From Bradyrhizobium sp. CCBAU 051011 (GTDB taxonomy: Bacteria > Pseudomonadota > Alphaproteobacteria > Rhizobiales > Xanthobacteraceae): a stretch of 64,000 bases of DNA. The position numbers and the translations under genes are program-made. The notes beneath the pieces were generated by a model, which was not told the DNA's origin, ran no database searches, and saw only the letters and a list, made by a program, of their open reading frames with translations. Positions 55,057-63,218 of the stretch are shown piece after piece. The DNA is taken from assembly GCF_009930815.1 (NCBI RefSeq), contig NZ_CP022222.1, forward strand, positions 6,862,501-6,926,500, given 5' to 3'. How positions within the stretch are numbered: position 1 is the stretch's first letter; each line of letters opens with the position of its first letter.

Positions 55057-55653
55057 ATGAGTCCAATGAATGACGATTTCGATTTGGCCAACGACCCGCG
55101 CTGGCGTCGGCTATGGGATCGGCCGTGGTCTTGTGGAGTCTGCGGCGAAACGCATCACGGCCTGATTGACCTGGCTTGCGGTAATCCCGCGCAATGGCCC
55201 GGTACTGAGGACAAGGCGCCCAACAGCGCGCTGGACCTCAGCGGCAACTTCCTCTCCGAGGATTTCTGCGTTCTGGACGGACAGCATTTCTTTGTGCGGG
55301 CGGTGCTCGAGCTGCCGATCCGAGGCGGCAGCGACCAACCATTCGGCTTCGGTGTGTGGACGACCCTGTCACGCGAGAATTTTGTGCGCTACGTCGAGAC
55401 ATTCGATAGGGGCGAACAGGACGAACTCGGCCCATGGTTCGGCTGGTTCTCCAATCGGCTTGAAGGATATCCCGATACGCTGAACCTCAAATGTCAGGTT
55501 CATCTAGTGAGCGGCCGACAGCGACCGCGTGTAGTGCTGGAACCCACCGACCATCCTCTTGCAGTCGAGCAGAGGAGCGGCATCACCTTTGACCGGCTGC
55601 TTGAGCTTTATGCCATCAGCGGCCATGACATAAGATCGTCGCTCGGCGACTGA
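55057..55653 (+). CDS. DUF2199 family protein
   Basis: 198 residues from the ATG at 55057; a second ATG three codons on is possible. The N-terminal WSCGVCGETHHGL has a CxxC pair plus His, likely a zinc site. LSEDFCVLDGQHFFVRAVLE and FGFGVWTTLSRENFVRYVET are the DUF2199 signatures, and YPDTLNLKCQVHLVSGRQRP completes the domain. Function is not known. It starts five bases after the acyl-CoA synthetase stop and is probably on the same message. It is convergent with the NIPSNAP-like gene. Confidence 0.85.
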   Translation: MSPMNDDFDLANDPRWRRLWDRPWSCGVCGETHHGLIDLACGNPAQWPGTEDKAPNSALDLSGNFLSEDFCVLDGQHFFVRAVLELPIRGGSDQPFGFGVWTTLSRENFVRYVETFDRGEQDELGPWFGWFSNRLEGYPDTLNLKCQVHLVSGRQRPRVVLEPTDHPLAVEQRSGITFDRLLELYAISGHDIRSSLGD

Positions 55654-55662
55654 ATGCAGCCT

Positions 55663-56295
55663 CTATGCTGATGCTCGTTCCACGGGCGGATAGTATTGCG
55701 GCGCTTCAGCGCGTTCGAACATGCTGTAGTCGCGCATCACTTCGAAGACTCGAAAGTACTGTACCGTCGGATCGGCAAACAGGCGGGAGCCGAATTCGAC
55801 GCCTGCTTGGTCATTTGGCAGATCGATCAGGTGCGCAAAGTGCTCGTCACGATAGACGCTTGTGAAAGCGTCACGGCGCCATTTGGTCTCGGCCGGTAGC
55901 GTGGCATGCTTTGATTCAGCGGCGAGGATATAGGTCGGCTTGCGCCTTGCCGGATCGTTATAGGGAGTGCGCCGCTCAGGCTGCCAGATCGGCTGCCCCG
56001 GTTTTGCTTCGTGGATGACCTGCGCGACGCGGATGCGATAGTCCGAAAAGACTCTCTCGCGGCCGATGGTCTGGACATCATGATGGCGCGCATGCGCCCG
56101 CCACGCCGTCAGCGCCCCCTCGTCCTGCCAGATCTGGTAGGACAGCAGCAGGTTCTCCCGCGTCAAGCTCCTGAAGCGATCGATGAAGAGGCAGCCACCC
56201 ATCGCCTCAAGGTCAGGCTTCAGCGAGGCCGCGAGATCGAGATATTGATCGCGGTGTCCTGGCCTCGTCTGGACTTCAAAGAACAGGCCAATCAT
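55663..56295 (-). CDS. NIPSNAP/antibiotic biosynthesis monooxygenase-fold protein
   Basis: 210 residues from the ATG at 56295, with GGAGG seven bases upstream. The first about 100 residues form a ferredoxin-like ABM domain: MIGLFFEVQTRPGHRDQYLD, then SLKPDLEAMGGCLFIDRFRS, LLSYQIWQDEGALTAWRAHA and HHDVQTIGRERVFSDYRIRV. The second half (KPTYILAAESKHATLP, DEHFAHLIDLPNDQAGVEFG) may be a second related module. Enzymatic function cannot be named. It precedes a remnant of the MBL hydrolase tail and is co-oriented with the large operon to its right. Confidence 0.75.
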   Translation of the reverse strand: MIGLFFEVQTRPGHRDQYLDLAASLKPDLEAMGGCLFIDRFRSLTRENLLLSYQIWQDEGALTAWRAHARHHDVQTIGRERVFSDYRIRVAQVIHEAKPGQPIWQPERRTPYNDPARRKPTYILAAESKHATLPAETKWRRDAFTSVYRDEHFAHLIDLPNDQAGVEFGSRLFADPTVQYFRVFEVMRDYSMFERAEAPQYYPPVERASA

Positions 56296-56359
56296 CGAAA
56301 CTCCTCCACGGCCTACGATCGAGTTTGCACTGCGCAATCGATCTTCTGTCCGGGTTCTC

Positions 56360-56416
56360 AAGTACCAGCCTCATCCCGTCATAGGCCGGTATGGCGCCCG
56401 GCGAAAGGCCCTGTCG
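56360..56416 (-). pseudogene. Remnant duplicate of the MBL hydrolase 3' end
   Basis: The minus strand encodes RQGLSPGAIPAYDGMRLVL, nearly the same as the end of the neighbouring MBL hydrolase, RQSLPDGVIPAYDGMRLELG. At base level about three quarters match by eye. It has no upstream continuation and no start, and runs on into unrelated codons. It lies in the gap between the NIPSNAP-like gene and the real gene end at 56477. Confidence 0.65.
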
Positions 56417-56476
56417 CGGTGTCTTTTGGTCTAGAATGTGCGTGTTGGCGCGGACGGCGCAAGCCGCGCGGCGGTC

Positions 56477-57274
56477 CTAGCCGAGCTCCAGCCGCATCCC
56501 ATCATAGGCCGGAATTACGCCATCCGGCAGGCTCTGCCGCAACACCTCATAATCGAGGTCCGAATGCATGTTGGTGATCACGGCCTGCTTCGGCTTGAAG
56601 CGCTCGATCCATGACAGCGCATCGTTGACGCTGAAATGGCTGGGATGACCGGCATAGCGCAGTCCATCGACGATCCACAGATCGAGATTTTCGAGCGCGG
56701 GCCAGCTCTCCTCGGGAATGTCGTGCAGGTCGGGCGTGTAGGCGGCGGCTCCGACGCGGAATCCCAGCGCCGGAATCCTGCCGTGATGAACCAGAAAGGC
56801 GGACAGTTTGACCGGGCCGCCCTTCCCTTCGGTGGTATGACTCTCGCCGGCTTCGATCGAATGGCGCGTCAGGATCGGCGGATAGTCGCTGCCTTCCGGC
56901 GAGATGAAGCAATAGGAGAACCGCGCCATGATGTCTTTGGCGGTCGACTGGTTGAAGTAGACGGGAATGCGCCGGCGCTGGTGCAGCACGACCGAACGCA
57001 GATCGTCGATGCCGTGGGTCTGGTCGGCGTGTTCATGCGTCAGGTACACCGCGTCAATGTGATCGACATTGGCGTCGATCAATTGCTCGCGCAGGTCGGG
57101 CGCGGTGTCGATCAAGATCCGCGTGGTGCCGTGCGCGCCGGTACGCTCGACCAGCAGCGAGCAGCGGCGGCGGCGATTTTTGGGATTGTTGGGATCGCAG
57201 GCACCCCAGCCGAGCGCCGGACGCGGCACGCCGGCGGAGGATCCACAGCCAAGGATCGTCAGCGTCACCGTCAT
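56477..57274 (-). CDS. MBL-fold metallo-hydrolase (PhnP-like)
   Basis: 265 residues. It begins LTILGCGSSAGVPRPALGWG and contains the metal motif LTHEHADQTHGIDDLR (HxHxDH-like, HEHADQTH), IDTAPDLREQ ahead of it, a further His in FLVHHGRIPALGFRV, and the terminal TNMHSDLDYE. This is the PhnP/phosphoribosyl cyclic phosphodiesterase-like group, found after tatD in alphaproteobacteria. The substrate in this context is unknown. Its ATG overlaps the tatD stop (ATGA), so it is the last coupled gene of the dacC-tmk-holB-metG-tatD operon. A tail remnant lies just beyond. Confidence 0.9.
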   Translation of the reverse strand: MTVTLTILGCGSSAGVPRPALGWGACDPNNPKNRRRRCSLLVERTGAHGTTRILIDTAPDLREQLIDANVDHIDAVYLTHEHADQTHGIDDLRSVVLHQRRRIPVYFNQSTAKDIMARFSYCFISPEGSDYPPILTRHSIEAGESHTTEGKGGPVKLSAFLVHHGRIPALGFRVGAAAYTPDLHDIPEESWPALENLDLWIVDGLRYAGHPSHFSVNDALSWIERFKPKQAVITNMHSDLDYEVLRQSLPDGVIPAYDGMRLELG

Positions 57275-58062
57275 GCGGTCGCCTTCGCCGCCGGCACCTT
57301 GGAGAACAGGTGGAAGAAATTTTCCGTCGTTTGCCGCGAGATCTCCTCCAGCGATACCCCGCGTGTCTCTGCCAGCACCTTCGCGACCTCAACCACGTAA
57401 GACGGCTCGTTGCGTTTGCCGCGAAACTTGCCGGGCGCCAGATATGGCGAGTCGGTTTCGACCATGATGCGATCGGCCGGCAGTTCAGCCGCGAGCTCGC
57501 GCAACGCTTCGGACTTCTTGAAGGTCAGGATGCCCGTGAAAGAGATCGAAAGGCCCAGACCAATCGCCTTCATCGCCAGTTCGCGCCCGCCGGTGTAGCA
57601 ATGCAGCACAGCGCGGAACGGCCCCTTGGCAATCTCGTCTTCAAGGATGCGGCCGCAATCCTCGTCGGCTTCGCGGGTATGGATCACCAGCGGGAGGCCC
57701 GTCGCCCGTGCCGCTGTGATATGCGCGCGAAAGCCACGCTCCTGCGCCTCGCGCGAGCCGTGCTCATAGAAGTAGTCCAGCCCCGCCTCCCCCAGCGCCA
57801 CGACCTTCGGATGCTTCGTCAATTCGATCAGTTCGCTGGCAGGGATGCCGTCTTCCTCATCGGCGTTGTGCGGATGGGTGCCGACCGAGCAATAGACGTT
57901 GGGAAACCGCTCGGCGATGGCGAGCAACTCGCCGAGCCGCTTCACCCGGGTCGAAATCGTGACGATGCGGCCGATCCCCGCCGTCTCGGCGCGCGCGACG
58001 ATGGCATCGAGATCCTCGGCAAAATCCGGGAAGTCGAGATGGCAATGGCTGTCGATGAGCAT
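57271..58062 (-). CDS. TatD family metal-dependent deoxyribonuclease
   Basis: 263 residues from the ATG at 58062. It starts MLIDSHCHLDFPDFAEDLDA with the first metal-binding His pair. CSVGTHPHNADEEDG, ALGEAGLDYFYEHGSREAQE with the bridging Glu, LVIHTREADEDCGRIL and FRAVLHCYTGG supply the other ligands, and METDSPYLAPGKFRGKRNEP is the terminal signature. TatD proteins are nucleases linked to DNA quality control; despite the name they are not part of the Tat translocase. It lies 14 bases after metG and overlaps the MBL gene. Confidence 0.94.
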   Translation of the reverse strand: MLIDSHCHLDFPDFAEDLDAIVARAETAGIGRIVTISTRVKRLGELLAIAERFPNVYCSVGTHPHNADEEDGIPASELIELTKHPKVVALGEAGLDYFYEHGSREAQERGFRAHITAARATGLPLVIHTREADEDCGRILEDEIAKGPFRAVLHCYTGGRELAMKAIGLGLSISFTGILTFKKSEALRELAAELPADRIMVETDSPYLAPGKFRGKRNEPSYVVEVAKVLAETRGVSLEEISRQTTENFFHLFSKVPAAKATA

Positions 58063-58076
58063 GGCTTGCAAACGGC

Positions 58077-60017
58077 TCAATCCGCCTTTGGTTCGACATA
58101 GCGCGGAAATACCCCGACCGGCGGCGGCAAATTCGTGCCGGCCGCAATCCGCGTCCCGATCGCCGCAAAGTCCCTTGCGTCCTGGGGAACGCCGAGGCTG
58201 TCGAGCAGCTTGCCCGAGGCCTCCGGCATCACCGGTTGCGTCAGGATCGCGACTTGCCGCACCACTTCCGCGGTCACATAGAGCACGGTTTTCTGCCTCG
58301 CCGGATCGGTCTTGGCCAGCGCCCATGGCGCCTCGCCCGCGAAATAGCGGTTGGCCTCCGCGACCACGGACCACACCACGTTCAGCCATTGATGGATCTG
58401 CTGGCTCGCCATCGCGGTCCGCGACGCCTCCAGCATGGCATCTGCTTCCGCCAGGATTTCCTTGTCATTGTCGGTGAATTCGCCCGGCTCCGGCAGCACG
58501 CCGCCCAGTTGCTTGGCGATCATCGATAGCGAGCGCTGCGCCAGATTGCCGAGATCGTTGGCGAGATCGGCATTGATGCGCGCGACGATGGCTTCATGGT
58601 TGTAGTTGCCGTCCTGTCCGAACGGCACCTCGCGCAGGAAGAAATAGCGCATCTGGTCGACGCCGTACTGATCGGCCAGATTGAAGGGGTCGACGACGTT
58701 GCCTACCGACTTCGACATCTTCTCGCCCCTGTTGAACAGGAAGCCGTGCGCATAGACCCGCTTCTGCACGGGAATGCCGGCCGACATCAGGAACGCCGGC
58801 CAGTACACCGCATGGAAGCGGATGATGTCCTTGCCGATGATGTGCACATCCGCCGGCCAGTAGCGCCAGTTCGCATCGTTCTCGTCGGGGAAGCCGACGC
58901 CGGTGATGTAGTTGGTGAGCGCATCGACCCAGACATACATCACATGTTCGGGGTCGTTCGGGACCTTCACGCCCCAGTCGAACGTCGTGCGCGAGATGGA
59001 GAGATCCTTCAGGCCGCCCTTCACGAAGCTGACGACTTCGTTACGGCGCGAATCCGGGCCGATGAAATCCGGCTGGCTCTCATAGAGCTGCAGCAAGCGA
59101 TCCTGATAGGCGGACAATTTGAAGAAGTAGCTCTTCTCCTCGACCCATTCGACCGGCGAGCCCTGGGGGCCGCGACGCACATTGTCCTCGCCGAGGACGG
59201 TTTCCTCCTCGGCGTAATAGGCCTCGTCGCGCACCGAATACCAGCCGGCATAGGTGTCGATATAGATGTCGCCGTTCTGCTGCATCCGGTTCCAGACCAC
59301 CTGGACCGAACGATGATGGTCAGGCTCCGTGGTGCGGATGAAGCGGTCGAACGAGACGTTCAGGCGTTCGTCCATCTCCTTGAACCGGCCGGCATTGCGC
59401 GCGGCGAGTTCGGCGACGCTCATGCCTTCGCTCTCGGCGGTTTGCACCATCTTCAGGCCGTGCTCGTCGGTGCCGGTGAGGAAAAACACATCCTTGCCGT
59501 TGAGCCGCTGAAACCGCGCCAGCGCGTCGGTCGCGATCGCCTCGTAGGCGTGGCCGATATGCGGAATGCCGTTCGGATAGGCGATCGCGGTCGTGATGAA
59601 GTACGTGTCGCGCTCGGCAGCCGCCGCCGGCTTGGCGGCGGGCGCCGGCTTCGAGCGTGGCGCGGCGGGCTTCGGACTTTCTGCCACGGGCGCCGCTTGA
59701 ATGGCAGGGCTCGCTTCTTGCGGCGTTACCGCGCGCTTCTTCGGCGCAGTTTTCGTTGCGGACTTCTTGGCTGATTTTTTGACGGCCTTCTTCGCGACCT
59801 TCTTGGCCGACTTTTTCGCGGCTTTCTTCGGAGCCTTCTTTGCAGCCTTCTTCGAAGCCTTGCCGGCCTTCTTCACACCGCGCTTGCTCGTGGTCATACT
59901 TTTCTTGGCCGCACGCTTTTTCGCCGCTGCCTTCTTGCTGGCGCTAGCGGATGGCGACTTGCGAGCCTTCTTCGTCTTGCGCTTTTTCGAAGCTTTCTTT
60001 CCAGCCGTCGCCACCAC
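58077..60017 (-). CDS. metG: Methionyl-tRNA synthetase with histone H1-like N-terminal extension
   Basis: 646 residues from a GTG at 60017 with AAAGG five bases upstream. The catalytic domain begins near residue 136 ([20 protein letters not shown]) with the HIGH motif at 153-156 and KMSKS at 433-437 ([12 protein letters not shown]). The anticodon domain ends the protein; the C-terminal tRNA-binding module of some MetRS is absent. The first about 132 residues are an extension of Lys/Ala repeats ([20 protein letters not shown]) then Pro/Ala ([20 protein letters not shown]), like histone H1 tails. It is predicted disordered and strongly positive, perhaps binding tRNA or nucleic acid. An ATG at 59897 would keep most of it. 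Confidence 0.94.
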   Translation of the reverse strand: MVATAGKKASKKRKTKKARKSPSASASKKAAAKKRAAKKSMTTSKRGVKKAGKASKKAAKKAPKKAAKKSAKKVAKKAVKKSAKKSATKTAPKKRAVTPQEASPAIQAAPVAESPKPAAPRSKPAPAAKPAAAAERDTYFITTAIAYPNGIPHIGHAYEAIATDALARFQRLNGKDVFFLTGTDEHGLKMVQTAESEGMSVAELAARNAGRFKEMDERLNVSFDRFIRTTEPDHHRSVQVVWNRMQQNGDIYIDTYAGWYSVRDEAYYAEEETVLGEDNVRRGPQGSPVEWVEEKSYFFKLSAYQDRLLQLYESQPDFIGPDSRRNEVVSFVKGGLKDLSISRTTFDWGVKVPNDPEHVMYVWVDALTNYITGVGFPDENDANWRYWPADVHIIGKDIIRFHAVYWPAFLMSAGIPVQKRVYAHGFLFNRGEKMSKSVGNVVDPFNLADQYGVDQMRYFFLREVPFGQDGNYNHEAIVARINADLANDLGNLAQRSLSMIAKQLGGVLPEPGEFTDNDKEILAEADAMLEASRTAMASQQIHQWLNVVWSVVAEANRYFAGEAPWALAKTDPARQKTVLYVTAEVVRQVAILTQPVMPEASGKLLDSLGVPQDARDFAAIGTRIAAGTNLPPPVGVFPRYVEPKAD

Positions 60018-60065
60018 GAATTCCTTTATGACTCAAAGATTGTTGGATTGAGATCAGGCGGAGCG

Positions 60066-61106
60066 TTACCGCGTCGCGTCCGCGAGCATCCCGAACACCG
60101 AGAAAACCAGCGGTTTTCGCTCCAAATTATAGGATTCGGTGTCGCGCGCGGCGCGGACGATCTTTTCCCATACCTCCGCCAGCCGTGCAAGGCGGGGCAG
60201 ATTTGCGTTGGCGTCGCCAGCGCGCAGCTTTTCGCCGATCCAGCGCTCGATGCCGTCGGTGAAGGCGGCCAGCGCCACACGGTCGCTGGTGCCCAGCGCC
60301 TCGCCAAGGGCATGCAATTCGCGCGGATCGACCTGCGGCAGCGTCGCCAGCAGCGCCGCAGTCCGCTGCTGCAGCTTCAGCGCGTCGCCGCCGAGCAGCG
60401 TCAGCGCGCGGGACACGCTCCCCTCCGCGGCATCGGCAGCCTCCGATAGCGCCGGATCATCGGGTGCGATGTCAGCGGCCCGCGCTGCCGCGCGAATGAC
60501 GTCGTCGGCCGCAAGCGGCCGCAGCGGCAGCTTGCGGCAGCGGGACAGGATCGTCGGCAAGGCCCGCGCCGGCGAATGGCTGACGAGCAGGAACAGCGAT
60601 CGTTGCGGCGGCTCCTCGAGAATTTTCAGCAGCGCGTTGGCGGCGTTCGGATTGAGCTCGTCGACGGTGTCGACGATGCAGACCCGCCAGCCATCCACCG
60701 CCGCGGTCGAGCCGAAGAACGAAATCGTCTCCCGCGTCTCGTCGACGGTGATCACGGTCCGCATCACACCGCGATCGTTGAGGCCGCGCTCCAAAACCAA
60801 CAACCCGCCATGCGCGCCGGCGGTGACTTGACGCGCGACATGATCATTCGGATCGAGCGCCAGCGTCTCGGCGCGCTGCACCGAAGGCAGGACTGGATTG
60901 GGATTGGCGAGCACGAAGCGCGCCATGCGATAGGCCAGCGTCGCCTTGCCGATGCCTTGCGGTCCGCCGATCAGCCAGGCATGCGGAATGCGCCCGCTGC
61001 GGTAGGCTGTCAGCAAGGCGGTCTCCGCCTCGCGGTGGCCGAACAGATCGGCCGTTTCGCGGGGATGCCTGATCGCCGTCTCCTGCTCGGCCTTGCGTGC
61101 GCTCAT
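60066..61106 (-). CDS. holB: DNA polymerase III subunit delta'
   Basis: 346 residues. It is part of the clamp loader that places the beta sliding clamp on DNA. The N-terminal AAA+ domain has LLTAYRSGRIPHAWLIGGPQ and the P-loop-like GPQGIGKATLAYRMA. It continues VCIVDTVDELNPNAANALLK and ILEEPPQRSLFLLVSHSPAR, with the sensor-1 segment LPTILSRCRKLPLRPL. This is the typical delta' layout. Its ATG overlaps the tmk stop (ATGA), and metG follows after 48 bases. The order tmk-holB-metG is widely conserved in bacteria. Confidence 0.95.
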   Translation of the reverse strand: MSARKAEQETAIRHPRETADLFGHREAETALLTAYRSGRIPHAWLIGGPQGIGKATLAYRMARFVLANPNPVLPSVQRAETLALDPNDHVARQVTAGAHGGLLVLERGLNDRGVMRTVITVDETRETISFFGSTAAVDGWRVCIVDTVDELNPNAANALLKILEEPPQRSLFLLVSHSPARALPTILSRCRKLPLRPLAADDVIRAAARAADIAPDDPALSEAADAAEGSVSRALTLLGGDALKLQQRTAALLATLPQVDPRELHALGEALGTSDRVALAAFTDGIERWIGEKLRAGDANANLPRLARLAEVWEKIVRAARDTESYNLERKPLVFSVFGMLADATR

Positions 61107-61789
61107 GCCGTTCCCGCCTTATTCGGGACCGCGAACAGGTGATCGCGCAGCGCCGTCCAGACGCGGCCGGCAACCGTGTCTGCGTCGGCATTGGCATCGA
61201 TCAGCACGCAGCGTTGCGGCTCTTCCGCGGCGATCTGCTTGTAGGCATCGCGCAGCCCCTGATGGAATTGCAGATCTTCCGCCTCGAACCTGTCCGGCAC
61301 GCCGCTGCCGCGGCGGGCCGCGGCGCGCTGGTGGCCGACTTCCACGGGAATATCCAGAATGATGGTCAGGTCCGGCTTGAGATCACCGATCGTGACCCGC
61401 TGCATGGCGTTAAGAACGCCGGGCGCGACCTGCCCCAGTCGACCCTGATAGGCACGGGTCGAGTCGGAGAAGCGGTCGCACAGCACCCACGTTCCCTGGC
61501 TGAGCGCCGGCTGGATGACGGTGCGAACGTGGTCGTCGCGCGCGGCCGCGAACAGCAATGTCTCCGCGTCCGGTCCCAGCAGCTTGCCCATTCCCGACAG
61601 CACGAGATGCCGCATGATTTCCGCGCCCGGCGAGCCGCCGGGTTCGCGGGTGACGATGGCGCGCAGCTTCGCCGCCGCCAGACGCTCGGCGAGCTTCTTG
61701 ATCTGCGTGGACTTGCCGGAGCCCTCGCCGCCTTCAAAGGTAATGAACTTCCCGCGTCCGGATGGCCGCTGCAGCGTTGCCTGGTTCAT
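61103..61789 (-). CDS. tmk: Thymidylate kinase
   Basis: 228 residues from the ATG at 61789. It phosphorylates dTMP to dTDP. The P-loop is FEGGEGSGKSTQIKKL (GGEGSGKST at about 20-28). TREPGGSPGAEIMRHLVLSG is the dTMP-binding DR/EPGG motif, WVLCDRFSDSTRAYQG follows, and the lid region is AAARRGSGVPDRFEAEDLQF. The length is normal. The start lies two bases after the dacC stop and the stop overlaps holB, so the genes are co-transcribed and coupled. Confidence 0.96.
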   Translation of the reverse strand: MNQATLQRPSGRGKFITFEGGEGSGKSTQIKKLAERLAAAKLRAIVTREPGGSPGAEIMRHLVLSGMGKLLGPDAETLLFAAARDDHVRTVIQPALSQGTWVLCDRFSDSTRAYQGRLGQVAPGVLNAMQRVTIGDLKPDLTIILDIPVEVGHQRAAARRGSGVPDRFEAEDLQFHQGLRDAYKQIAAEEPQRCVLIDANADADTVAGRVWTALRDHLFAVPNKAGTA

Positions 61790-61791
61790 GC

Positions 61792-63054
61792 TCAGAGCTT
61801 CTCTGCACTCGCGCGGAACACGCCGATGACGAGCTCGCTGGCTCCGTCGATCGCGCGGCGCATGGTCGACCCGGTGCCAACCGCTTCCGCAGCATAGACC
61901 GGCGCCTCCACGGCGACGTTGGCGCCGCGCCACACCTTGACGACACCGACCGGCTGGCCGGCCTCCACCGGGGCCCGCACCGGACCATTGTAGACGATGC
62001 GCGCGATCAGTTTCTCGTTGCCGTTCTTCGGCACCATCACCTTGATCGGCTGAGGGCTGGCAAGCTTCACCGAGCGGCTTTCGCCGCCGAACACCTTGGC
62101 ATAGCCGACCTGCTGGTTGGCCGCGAACAGAGTGCGGGTCTCGAAATTGCGAAAACCCCATTCCAGCATCTTCTTGGCCTCAGAGGCACGATCATCGGGA
62201 TCCTCGAGCCCGTTGATGACGACGATCAACCTTGTATCGTTCTGCACGGCGGAGCCGACCATGCCGTAGCCGCCTTCCTTGGTGTAGCCGGTCTTAAACC
62301 CGTCGGCGCCGTTGAGCGTGTTAAGAAGCGGATTGCGGTTCTGTTGGCGGATCTTGTTCCAGGTGAACTCCCGCTCGCCGAACAATTTGTACATGTCGGG
62401 ATAGGCCACGATCAGATGGCGGGCGAGCTTTGCCAGTTCGCGAACCGTCATCCTGTTGGCGGGATCGGGCAAGCCGCTGGAATTGCCGAATGTCGACTTC
62501 GTCAAGCCAATCTCGCGGGCGCGCTTGGTCAGGAAGTCGGCGGCAAAGATCCGCTCATTGCCGGCCATGCCTTCGGCCAACGCAATGCAGGAGTCATTGC
62601 CGCTTTGGATGATCGCGCCCTTCAACAGGTCGTCCACCGAGACCTTGCTGTTGAGAATGGCAAACATGGTCGAGCCGCCGGCCGGCGCACCGCCCTTGCG
62701 CCAGGCGTTCTCGCTGATCCGGTATTCGTCCGTCAGCTTTACCTTGCCTTCCTTGATGGCGTTGAAGACGACCTCGACCGTCATCAGCTTCATCATGCTG
62801 GACGGCGCTCGCAATTCGTCAGCGTTCTTCTCGAACAGCACGCTGCCGCTGGAACCTTCGATCAGGATTGCAGTCGGCGCATCGCCGTCAAAGCCGCCGT
62901 CCTCTTTCTTCGGCGCGCCCTGCACGCTGTTGTTGGCGGCGTAGACGATCCCGCCCCAGCCCACCGCGAGCGCGACGGTAGCCGCCATCAGGCTTCGCCA
63001 CGCAAGAACGGCCGCGGCGTCGGATTTGCGGGGAACGGAGGTCTCTGCTGCCAT
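61792..63054 (-). CDS. dacC: D-alanyl-D-alanine carboxypeptidase (PBP5/6 family)
   Basis: 420 residues from the ATG at 63054, with CAGGA eight bases upstream. An N-terminal signal-anchor helix (SLMAATVALAVGWGGIVYAA) leads to the periplasmic transpeptidase-like domain. The active-site motifs are intact: SxxK at Ser86-Lys89 (APSSMMKLM), SGN at 151-153 (IIQSGNDS) and KTG at 254-256 (GFKTGYT). A C-terminal PBP5-type beta domain follows, ending with a hydrophobic helix-like tail (ELVIGVFRASAEKL) that may tether it to the membrane. It trims the terminal D-Ala from peptidoglycan pentapeptides. It is first in the operon and divergent from the alpha/beta hydrolase. Confidence 0.95.
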   Translation of the reverse strand: MAAETSVPRKSDAAAVLAWRSLMAATVALAVGWGGIVYAANNSVQGAPKKEDGGFDGDAPTAILIEGSSGSVLFEKNADELRAPSSMMKLMTVEVVFNAIKEGKVKLTDEYRISENAWRKGGAPAGGSTMFAILNSKVSVDDLLKGAIIQSGNDSCIALAEGMAGNERIFAADFLTKRAREIGLTKSTFGNSSGLPDPANRMTVRELAKLARHLIVAYPDMYKLFGEREFTWNKIRQQNRNPLLNTLNGADGFKTGYTKEGGYGMVGSAVQNDTRLIVVINGLEDPDDRASEAKKMLEWGFRNFETRTLFAANQQVGYAKVFGGESRSVKLASPQPIKVMVPKNGNEKLIARIVYNGPVRAPVEAGQPVGVVKVWRGANVAVEAPVYAAEAVGTGSTMRRAIDGASELVIGVFRASAEKL

Positions 63055-63218
63055 CGGCGATGTCCTGAATCCGCGCGTTTTAACAGTTGGAAGTATCGCA
63101 AACAACACAGGTTTTGGACGCGCAGCCGTGTCGATCCGATTGCGGCAGCGGACGAAGGAACATATCGTGGCGATGCCGCAATCTCCCGACAGAATACGAA
63201 AAACAGGGCGGAAACGCG

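Noticed and set aside
61762..63218. A long plus-strand frame opposite dacC
   Set aside because: It is antisense to dacC, which has complete active-site motifs, and it is in a different frame from the real alpha/beta hydrolase starting at 63219.
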